Shown here: positions 57,937-64,000 of the stretch, in pieces | How the letters are laid out: the number at the start of each line of letters is the position of its first letter | Position numbering within the stretch: position 1 is the first letter of the stretch | DNA from: CAWKOH01 sp963851245 | GTDB taxonomy: Bacteria; Actinomycetota; Acidimicrobiia; Acidimicrobiales; Palsa-688 | Assembly: GCA_963851245.1 (NCBI GenBank) | Contig: CAWKOH010000011.1 | Span: 124,001 to 188,000, forward strand | Direction: 5' to 3' | Length of the DNA: 64,000 nucleotides | Made by a program: the position numbers and the translations under genes | The notes under the pieces: generated by a model | Told to the model about the DNA's origin: nothing | What the model saw: the letters and a program-made list of their open reading frames with translations, nothing else | Databases searched by the model: none

Positions 57937-58037
57937 CGCAACAAAGGTCGCACGGCAAAGCCAACCCTCGCTGCGTTACTGCGAAATATCGCACGTAACG
58001 CAGCAGAGGTCGGCTCCGATACCCGACCTCTGTTGCG
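57937..58037. repeat. Repeated hairpin element before purF
   Basis: CGCAACAAAGGTCG at 57937 recurs as CGCAGCAGAGGTCG (57999) and inverted at 58024-58037. Two strong stems form. One is GCTGCGTTAC/GTAACGCAGC (57970-57979 and 57995-58004), with inner TGCGA/TCGCA. The other is CAGAGGTCGG/CCGACCTCTG (58004-58013 and 58023-58032), extending to 15 pairs with one mismatch. TGCGTT-n3-GCGAAA also occurs twice. It lies between purL and purF and is GC-moderate compared with its surroundings. Confidence 0.7.
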
Positions 58038-58146
58038 TTTGTGCGAAAACTGCTGGGGGCTGCAGACTGCCGGCAAGGCCATGTAAGGAAGCCGCCGGCC
58101 GCCGGCGCGGCCGAGAGTCGCCGGAACCCCCCCACGCCATGAGAGA

Positions 58147-59622
58147 ATGGGATACGTGCCCGCCGACGATCGAAGCCTCGTAGACCAAGGTTCCCCCCGA
58201 GAGGCTTGCGGGGTGTTCGGCGTGTACGCCCCGAACAATCAGGTCGCCCACCTGACCTATGACGGGCTGTACGCCCTGCAGCACCGGGGTCAGGAGTCGG
58301 CCGGCATGGCCACGACCGACGGCGAAGGCGTCATGGTCGTCAAGGACATGGGCCTGGTGACCAACGTCTTCAATGAGTACAAGCTCGCCGGCCTCCAGGG
58401 CCACCTGGCCATCGGCCACACCCGCTATTCGACGACCGGGACCTCGACGTGGCACAACGCCCAGCCGGTATACCGGGTCACATCCAAGAATCCGGCCCGG
58501 GCCCAACCGGTGGAGTTCGCCCTGGGCCACAACGGAAACCTGACCAATACCGAGGCCCTGGCGGCCGAAGCCGGGATGTTGCCGGGAACGGCGACGAGCG
58601 ACAGCGACGTCATCGCGGAGCTATTGGTGCGCCATCTGGATGCCCATCCCGATCAGGACCTGATCCAGGCTCTGCTGGCGGTGCTGCCCACCCTCCAGGG
58701 GGCCTTCTCTCTCGTTCTGCTGGACAACCAGCGCCTGATCGGAGTGCGCGATCCACACGGGTTCCGCCCCCTTTGCCTGGGCAAGCTGGACCCCGGGTGG
58801 GTGCTGGCCTCCGAGACACCTGCTCTGGACATCACCGGTGCCCACTTCATCCGGGAGCTGGACCCGGGTGAGCTTCTCATCGTCGACGAGGACGGGCCGC
58901 GGACGGAGCGGCCCTGGCCGGCTGAGCTCATCGACCCCAAGCTGTGCCTGTTCGAGTTCGTCTACCTGGCCCGGCCCGACAGCCGCCTCTACGGGCAGGA
59001 GCTGCACAGCGCCCGCATCCGCATGGGAGAGCTGCTCGCCGAGCAGGCCCCCGTCGGAGCAGACATGGTCATGGGCGTGCCCGATTCGGGGTTGCCGGCG
59101 GCCGAGGGCTACGCCCGCCGGAGTGGCATTCCCTACGGTCAGGGCCTGGTCAAGAACCGTTACATCGGGCGCACTTTCATCGTGCCGGACCAAGCCCAGC
59201 GGGCTCAGGGAGTGCGGCGCAAGCTCAATCCCCTCCGGGACGCCATCGCCGGCCAGCGCCTGATCGTGGTCGACGACTCGATCGTCAGGGGGACCACGAC
59301 CCGGGCCATGGTGAAGATGTTGCGGGAGGCGGGCGCCACGGAGGTCCACCTGCGCATCTCGTCACCTCCCTACCGGTGGCCTTGCTACTACGGTCTCGAC
59401 ACTGGAACCCGGGCCGAGCTGATCGCCGCCAACCTCAAGGTCGGTGAGATCCAGGAGTACGTCGGGGCGGACAGCCTGGCCTACCTGACCCTCGACTCTC
59501 TCAAGAAGGCGACGGGTGCTGCGGGAGCTGGATTCTGCGACGCCTGCCTGACCGGGGAGTACCCGAAGGATGTATCCGTCATCTTCAGGCGCGACGCGGA
59601 GGTCGGTTCGCCCGTTGGCTGA
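58147..59622 (+). CDS. purF: Amidophosphoribosyltransferase
   Basis: PurF makes phosphoribosylamine from PRPP and glutamine, the first step of the purine pathway. The protein has 491 residues and is intact. A 20-residue propeptide precedes the N-terminal nucleophile Cys21 in REACGVFGVYAPNNQ, as in the Bacillus-type enzyme. Glutaminase motifs are YALQHRGQESAGMATTDGEG and IGHTRYSTTGTSTWHNAQP. The PRPP loop is LIVVDDSIVRGTTTRAMVK. Cys residues in YRWPCYYGLDTGTRAEL and FCDACLTGEYP suit the 4Fe-4S cluster of this type. purM overlaps its stop. Confidence 0.97.
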   Translation: MGYVPADDRSLVDQGSPREACGVFGVYAPNNQVAHLTYDGLYALQHRGQESAGMATTDGEGVMVVKDMGLVTNVFNEYKLAGLQGHLAIGHTRYSTTGTSTWHNAQPVYRVTSKNPARAQPVEFALGHNGNLTNTEALAAEAGMLPGTATSDSDVIAELLVRHLDAHPDQDLIQALLAVLPTLQGAFSLVLLDNQRLIGVRDPHGFRPLCLGKLDPGWVLASETPALDITGAHFIRELDPGELLIVDEDGPRTERPWPAELIDPKLCLFEFVYLARPDSRLYGQELHSARIRMGELLAEQAPVGADMVMGVPDSGLPAAEGYARRSGIPYGQGLVKNRYIGRTFIVPDQAQRAQGVRRKLNPLRDAIAGQRLIVVDDSIVRGTTTRAMVKMLREAGATEVHLRISSPPYRWPCYYGLDTGTRAELIAANLKVGEIQEYVGADSLAYLTLDSLKKATGAAGAGFCDACLTGEYPKDVSVIFRRDAEVGSPVG

Positions 59623-60688
59623 AGGCCCAGGGCCCCCGGCCCGGCCCGGAGCGCCCCTGACCTACGCCGGTGCCGGGGTCGACATCGGCGCGGCCGATCG
59701 GGCTGTCGAGGCGATACGGGACCTGGTGGCGTCCACCGCCGACCGGCCCGGCGTCATCGGCACCATCGGGGGTTTCGGCGGGATGTTCGAGGTGCCCGAC
59801 GGGTATCGCCGGCCGGTCCTGGTGTCGAGCACGGATGGGGTCGGGACCAAGATGGCCGTGGCTATGGCTACGGGCCGGTTCGACACCATCGGCGTCGACC
59901 TGGTGGCCATGTGCGTGGACGATCTCGTGTGCTGCGGGGCCAGGCCCCTCTTCTTCCTCGACTACCAGCTGCTCGGGCGGGTCGACCCCGAGCAGGTCCG
60001 GTCACTGATGACCGGGATCGCCGAAGGGTGCCGGGTGGCGGGGTGTGCAATCCTGGGCGGGGAGCTGGCCGAGCACCCCGGACTTCTGGCCCCCGGCGAG
60101 GTTGATCTGGCTGGTTTCGCGGTTGGCATAGTCGAGAGGGACGCCATCATCGATGGGCCGACCCGCACCATGGCGGGTGACGCTCTCATCGGTCTGCCCT
60201 CACCCGGGCTGCGGTCCAATGGCTACTCCCTGGCCCGGCTGGCTCTTCTGGAGCGCGACCAGCGGCCTTTGGAGGGCCCGGCCTGGGAGGGCGCCGGGGA
60301 CTGGACCCTGGCCGACGAGCTACTGCGCCCCTCGGTCATCTACACCCCGGCCATCTTGTCGCTCGTCGCCGCGGTCGATGTTCACACCGTGGCCCACATA
60401 ACCGGCGGAGGCTTGCCCGGCAACGTGGTGCGCGTTCTCGGCTCCGGCATCGACGCCATCTTCGAGCGATCCAGCTGGGACAGGCCTCGGATCTTCGAGG
60501 AGATCCAGCAGGCCGGCCTCATCGACGAGGACGAGATGGCCAGGGTTTTCAACCTCGGCTTGGGGATGGTGGTTGCCGTCCCCGGCCACGAGGTCGACGC
60601 CACCCTGAAGATCCTTCACGGCGCGGGTCACGACGCCAGAGTGGTTGGCCACCTCGCGGAGGGGAAGGGCCGGGTCCAGCTCGACTAA
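59615..60688 (+). CDS. purM: Phosphoribosylaminoimidazole synthetase (AIR synthase)
   Basis: PurM closes the imidazole ring of FGAM using ATP. The protein has about 357 residues and is intact. TTG 59615 overlaps the purF stop and follows GGAGG at 59598; ATG 59570 in the same frame is an alternative. Motifs: LTYAGAGVDIGAADRAVEAI, VLVSSTDGVGTKMAVAMATG, MCVDDLVCCGARPLFFLDY and HITGGGLPGNVVRVLGSGID, then FNLGLGMVVAVPGHEVDAT. These are all typical of PurM. A short perfect hairpin directly follows the stop. Confidence 0.96.
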   Translation: MAEGPGPPARPGAPLTYAGAGVDIGAADRAVEAIRDLVASTADRPGVIGTIGGFGGMFEVPDGYRRPVLVSSTDGVGTKMAVAMATGRFDTIGVDLVAMCVDDLVCCGARPLFFLDYQLLGRVDPEQVRSLMTGIAEGCRVAGCAILGGELAEHPGLLAPGEVDLAGFAVGIVERDAIIDGPTRTMAGDALIGLPSPGLRSNGYSLARLALLERDQRPLEGPAWEGAGDWTLADELLRPSVIYTPAILSLVAAVDVHTVAHITGGGLPGNVVRVLGSGIDAIFERSSWDRPRIFEEIQQAGLIDEDEMARVFNLGLGMVVAVPGHEVDATLKILHGAGHDARVVGHLAEGKGRVQLD

Positions 60689-60706
60689 CTAGTCATTTTT
60701 GACTAG
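60689..60706 (+). terminator. Short hairpin after purM
   Basis: CTAGTCA and TGACTAG pair perfectly around a TTTT loop, beginning one base after the purM stop. No T tract follows, but the position suits a terminator or processing site at the end of purF-purM, before the separate bldC transcript. Confidence 0.45.
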
Positions 60707-60812
60707 AAATATGGCTCGGACGGGTCATGTACGGCAAGCCGTTCTTCTCGTAACTTTAGGTACGAAAGTGGACAGTTGGCTCAGTTCCCCTGTTTGGAAG
60801 GAAGGGCAGCCG

Positions 60813-61013
60813 ATGGCCGAAGAGACCCAACCCGACTCACTCCTGACACCAGCGGAAGTTGCCGCCCTATTCCGCGTAAACCCGAAGACGGTGACGCGCT
60901 GGGCCCGAGCCGGCAAGATCACCGCGATTCGCACCCTCGGCGGCCACCGCCGCTTCCGCGCCTCTGAGATTCGCCGTTGCCTGGAGCAGTTGGAGACCAA
61001 CGACCTGGGCTGA
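60813..61013 (+). CDS. bldC: BldC-type small MerR-like regulator
   Basis: This 66-residue DNA-binding protein has the BldC form: a single MerR-type helix-turn-helix without an effector domain. It reads SLLTPAEVAALFRVNPKTVT, then RWARAGKITAIRTLGGHRRF and RASEIRRCLEQLE. In Streptomyces BldC controls development by binding direct repeats in head-to-tail oligomers. ATG 60813 follows GGAAGGG. ACTTT and AAAGT half-repeats lie at 60753 and 60765. It follows the purine genes and precedes argJ with 7 bases between. Confidence 0.93.
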   Translation: MAEETQPDSLLTPAEVAALFRVNPKTVTRWARAGKITAIRTLGGHRRFRASEIRRCLEQLETNDLG

Positions 61014-61020
61014 TCTGCAC

Positions 61021-62178
61021 TTGCCACGTGTAGCCCTTCCGACCGGATTCATCGGCTTCACTGGCCATGCCGGCCTGCGCGAGGACGGCGACGATGTGTC
61101 CGTCCTCGCGTCCACCCGGCCCTGTACCAGCGCCGGTCTGTTCACCCGCAGCCGTTTCGAAGGCCCGAGTGTGACCATCAGCCGCCGGCGGGTGGCGACG
61201 GGAGCGGCCCGAGCTCTGGTGGTGGTGGCCAAGAACGCCAACGTGGCCAACGGGCCGCAGGGCCGGGCCGACGCAGAAGAGGTGACCGGGCTGGTGTCTG
61301 CGGGTCTGGGGGTGCCGGTCGACCAGGTGCTGATCGCCAGCACCGGCGTGATCGGGCGGCCTTATCCAATGGACCAGTTGAGAACCCTCCTGAAAGGGTT
61401 GGGCGGGGCCGATTTCGACGCTGATGCCCACCGGATCGCCAAGGCCATGATGACCACTGACACCGTGGCCAAGACAGCGGTCCAGCAGGCCGGACCGGCG
61501 CGGGTGGTGGGGATGGCCAAAGGGGTCGGGATGATCGAACCTGACCTGGCCACCATGCTGGCTTTCGTGGTCACCGACGCGGACTGCGACCCGGTCACCC
61601 TGGAGCGGCTTTGGCGGCGGGCGGTCGACGAGAGTTTCAACTGCTTGAGCGTGGACACCGACACGTCCACGTCGGACAGCGCCGTGGTGCTGGCCAACGG
61701 GGCGGCCGGACCGGTCGGCGAAGCCGCCCTCAGCGTGGCCCTCCGGGAGGTATGCCTCGACCTGACCCTCCAGTTGGCCCGGGATGGAGAAGGGGCGACC
61801 AAGCTCATCGCCGTGTCGGTCAGGTCAGCCCGTGATGGCGAGCAGGCTCGCAGGGTGGCCAAGACGATCGTGAACTCGCCGCTGGTGAAGGCCGCGGTGC
61901 ACGGAGCCGACCCGAACTGGGGACGGGTCGTGATGGCCGTCGGCAAATGCCAGGACGATTTCGACATCGACCCCGATCGGGTGACGATCCGCTTCGCGGA
62001 CATGGAGACCTACCCGAGCCGGCCGAGCGAAGCGGCCCTGGCCCGGTTGAGCGACATCATGTCGGCCGACCACGTGGAGATCGAGGTCGATCTCGGCATC
62101 GCTTCGGCCGAGGCGACGGTCTACGGCTGCGATCTGTCGGCCGAGTACGTGCGCATCAACGCCGACTACACGACCTGA
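61021..62178 (+). CDS. argJ: Glutamate N-acetyltransferase / ornithine acetyltransferase ArgJ
   Basis: ArgJ recycles the acetyl group between N-acetylornithine and glutamate in arginine synthesis. The protein has 385 residues from TTG 61021. Self-cleavage site: KGVGMIEPDLATMLAFV with nucleophile Thr178, which separates the alpha and beta chains. The oxyanion region ASTGVIGRPYPMDQL, then HGADPNWGRVVMAVGKCQDD and a C-terminal EYVRINADYTT are conserved. No other arg genes are nearby. TTG as start has no strong ribosome site, so coupling to bldC is possible. Confidence 0.95.
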   Translation: MPRVALPTGFIGFTGHAGLREDGDDVSVLASTRPCTSAGLFTRSRFEGPSVTISRRRVATGAARALVVVAKNANVANGPQGRADAEEVTGLVSAGLGVPVDQVLIASTGVIGRPYPMDQLRTLLKGLGGADFDADAHRIAKAMMTTDTVAKTAVQQAGPARVVGMAKGVGMIEPDLATMLAFVVTDADCDPVTLERLWRRAVDESFNCLSVDTDTSTSDSAVVLANGAAGPVGEAALSVALREVCLDLTLQLARDGEGATKLIAVSVRSARDGEQARRVAKTIVNSPLVKAAVHGADPNWGRVVMAVGKCQDDFDIDPDRVTIRFADMETYPSRPSEAALARLSDIMSADHVEIEVDLGIASAEATVYGCDLSAEYVRINADYTT

Positions 62179-62209
62179 CCGGCCGGCTACGTGCGCCCCG
62201 ACGCAGACG

Positions 62210-63319
62210 TTACAGCGACGCCGACGCCGACGAGGAGCTGGAGTTCCCGCCCGCTATCCCGGTGATCAACCCGCCCAGGTTGGACAGATTCAGCGGGGTG
62301 GCGCCGGCCGGTGCTTGTACCGGCCCGGGCTCCCCGATGAACACCTGGACCGGGACGGCGAAGGGGAGCTTCTCCTTCGCCGGCGCGAACTGGTTCACGT
62401 CAATCACGATCTCCTGGGCCTTGTCGTTCTTCACATAGAGCTGCATGGTGGCGTGGGCCGGCACCTCGGAAGCCGCCTTGGCGATGTCAGCGTTGGTGAC
62501 CTTGCTGCCGAGACCCCCCGGAAGGGAGGAGAGGAACGACTGGACGGCGGGGCCGGCCTGCTCCACGAAGGACTTCAGGGCCACGGTGACGTTGTACCGG
62601 GTGCGGCCATTTGTCGTGCCGGCATTGCTGAAGCTGGCGTTGTTCTTGAAAGCGTCCTTCAGGCTGTTCTCCAGCTTCTGGACCGACGCCTTGATGGAGC
62701 TCGAAGACGACTGGCTGCCCAGCCCCGAGGACGCTCCGAATGTCTTCAGCAGCCCGAGCAGCGGCTGCAGGGACGCCTGCGAGATGCTCACCCACCGGCC
62801 CTCGGCCAGGGCGGCCAGCCCCGGCACGTAACGGTCGGCCTGAGCCAGGGCCTTCTCAACCTGTTGGCCATCCGACGCCGGCTGCCCGAAGTCCTGCAGC
62901 AGTTGTGGAATCTGGACCCGGCCGTAGAACGTCTGGTTCACGTAGCGGATCTCGACCGGCATGGAGCCGCCGATCCGCAGCCCGACGTCGTAGCTGTTGG
63001 CCTTGTCAGAGTTGGCCCCAGTGCTCTTGAGGCTCTCGCCGTGGCCGGTCGCCATGCTGAAGACGATGGAGGCCTCCGACAGCGATTCGGCGGCCCTGAG
63101 CGGCAGGGCGGTATCGCCGTTCTGCTCGGAGAGGGTGATGATCTGCTTCGGCGTCAGCCCCAGGGACACGGCCACGCTGATGCTCGACTGGTTCTGAAGG
63201 CGGGAGAACGAGTCGGCCACCGCTTGCTCGGTCGTGAGTTTGGCGATGGTGCCGCACGCGGCCAAGCAGCAGACGGCCACGAGCGAGACCGCCACCATCC
63301 ACTTGGCCTGCTTGCTCAC
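62210..63319 (-). CDS. Putative lipoprotein (about 369 aa)
   Basis: This secreted lipoprotein carries a signal peptide WMVAVSLVAVCCLAACG with lipobox LAAC, so lipidation is expected after export. GTG 63319 follows AAAGAAG; an ATG 33 bases upstream is in frame. The mature part contains LTTEQAVADSFSRLQNQSSI, YVNQTFYGRVQIPQLLQDFG and a Ser-rich linker (SSGLGSQSSSSSIKAS), ending in a Ser-rich tail. It resembles LppX/LprG-like carriers only in outline (a hydrophobic-ligand-type strand-rich body) and I cannot assign it. It is convergent with argJ. Confidence 0.8.
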   Translation of the reverse strand: MSKQAKWMVAVSLVAVCCLAACGTIAKLTTEQAVADSFSRLQNQSSISVAVSLGLTPKQIITLSEQNGDTALPLRAAESLSEASIVFSMATGHGESLKSTGANSDKANSYDVGLRIGGSMPVEIRYVNQTFYGRVQIPQLLQDFGQPASDGQQVEKALAQADRYVPGLAALAEGRWVSISQASLQPLLGLLKTFGASSGLGSQSSSSSIKASVQKLENSLKDAFKNNASFSNAGTTNGRTRYNVTVALKSFVEQAGPAVQSFLSSLPGGLGSKVTNADIAKAASEVPAHATMQLYVKNDKAQEIVIDVNQFAPAKEKLPFAVPVQVFIGEPGPVQAPAGATPLNLSNLGGLITGIAGGNSSSSSASASL

Positions 63320-63572
63320 GGTGTTGACTTCTTTCCGCCGAATCAAGTGCATTTTCCGTCCTTCGGGTGCCCCATACAGGTGCTAACGGCCGCCGATGGC
63401 GAAACTTGACTCATTTCTCCACCCCCGAACGAGTTTCGTCGTGATGGCATGATCCCAGTTTTCCCAAATTTGCGTCCATTAAGCGGGAGCGGAGGCTAGC
63501 ACCCCGGGCCCGAGATCCAACCGCGCCCGATGAAAGGTCCGACCCGGCCCAGCAGTAGATTGGTCGGACGTC

Positions 63573-64000
63573 ATGCCCGACGAACGTCCCCCCCGTCGCC
63601 GAGCCCTGCTGTTGGAGAATATCCACCCCGGCGCGGCAGAACATCTGACCCAGGCCGGTTTCGAGGTCGAGAAGGTGCGCACCGCGCTGAGCGAGAGCGA
63701 ACTGGCCGACCGGATCGGCGAATTCGATCTAGTCGGGATCCGATCCCGGACCCACGTCACCGAAGCGATCCTCGACAAGTCCGTGCGGTTGTGCGCCATC
63801 GGCGCCTTCTGCATAGGCACCAACCAGATTGACGTTCCGGCCGCCACCCGGCGGGGACTGGCGGTCTTCAACGCCCCTTTCTCCAACACCCGAAGCGTGG
63901 TCGAGCTCGTCATCGCCGAGATAATTGCTCTGACCCGGCGGCTCACCGACAAGAACCGGGACATGCACGCCGGCATCTGGGCCAAGTCGGCCGCGGGGGC
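63573..64000 (+). CDS. serA: D-3-phosphoglycerate dehydrogenase, partial (3' end beyond window)
   Basis: SerA oxidises 3-phosphoglycerate, the first step of serine synthesis. Only the first 142 codons lie in the window. ATG 63573 opens MPDERPPRRRALLLENIHPG. The substrate-domain motifs GIRSRTHVTEAILDKSVRL, AIGAFCIGTNQIDVPAATR and GLAVFNAPFSNTRSVVELVI match the SerA type with a C-terminal ACT domain (E. coli-like). The NAD-binding Gly motif and the catalytic His lie past the end of the window. Confidence 0.92.
   Translation, partial: MPDERPPRRRALLLENIHPGAAEHLTQAGFEVEKVRTALSESELADRIGEFDLVGIRSRTHVTEAILDKSVRLCAIGAFCIGTNQIDVPAATRRGLAVFNAPFSNTRSVVELVIAEIIALTRRLTDKNRDMHAGIWAKSAAG

Overview
The window is GC-rich, uses many GTG and TTG starts, and carries genes typical of Actinobacteria: dnaK-grpE-dnaJ-hspR-clpB, a RamB-type regulator divergent from the glyoxylate-shunt genes, EtfD, BldC, a 6C RNA and a GlnR-type box. 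It reads as chromosomal DNA of a free-living, aerobic, lipid-using actinobacterium. The class Acidimicrobiia would fit, but that is inference.

Layout. 0.2-2.7 kb: a decayed island between two direct repeats that carry the 3' end of a tRNA-Gly(CCC) gene; it holds a YdeI-family gene, an IS110 transposase tail and two small coupled unknown genes. 2.7-11.5 kb: a response regulator with a broken kinase, a TetR regulator divergent from SnoaL-like genes, a CLC-type channel and small membrane or stress-type proteins. 11.6-17.7 kb: a large membrane protein, HAD phosphatase, acetyltransferase, NRDE protein, pantothenate kinase and a secreted amidase. 17.7-29 kb: acyl-CoA and isoprenoid-type catabolism (two acyl-CoA dehydrogenases, enoyl-CoA hydratase, AtuA-family protein, two acyl-CoA ligases, an MDR dehydrogenase, TetR and PadR regulators). 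29.1-37.3 kb: 6C RNA, aldose epimerase, isocitrate lyase, malate synthase, RamB and EtfD. The acyl-CoA dehydrogenases feed electrons through EtfD, and the acetyl-CoA produced is assimilated by AceA and AceB. 38-42.5 kb: nitrogen control (amt-glnK-small membrane protein, then glnD on the opposite strand). 43.3-50 kb: the chaperone operon. 50.2-60.7 kb: purine synthesis (purA, purD, purE, purC, purS, purQ, purL, purF, purM), interrupted by one antisense gene. 60.8-64 kb: bldC, argJ, a lipoprotein and the start of serA.

Two cautions. First, many conserved genes carry single-base frame breaks, mostly apparent +1 insertions: amt, glnD, dnaK, grpE, dnaJ, clpB, purD, purE, purC, probably purQ, and the enoyl-CoA hydratase. 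Most lie at 38.9-55.1 kb. I read these as sequence errors in working genes, not as biology, and give the span of the intended gene. Second, the kinase at 3.4-4.1 kb and the SnoaL-like gene at 5.2-5.5 kb may be real pseudogenes.

The most interesting non-standard signals are: the 18-bp tandem repeat that forms a coupled leader frame between purS and purQ; the antisense gene wedged between purQ and purL; the repeated hairpins before purF; a pair of paralogous unknown proteins sharing a HSATGTV motif; an exactly spaced GlnR double box before amt; a palindrome abutting the ramB start codon; and the 6C RNA.
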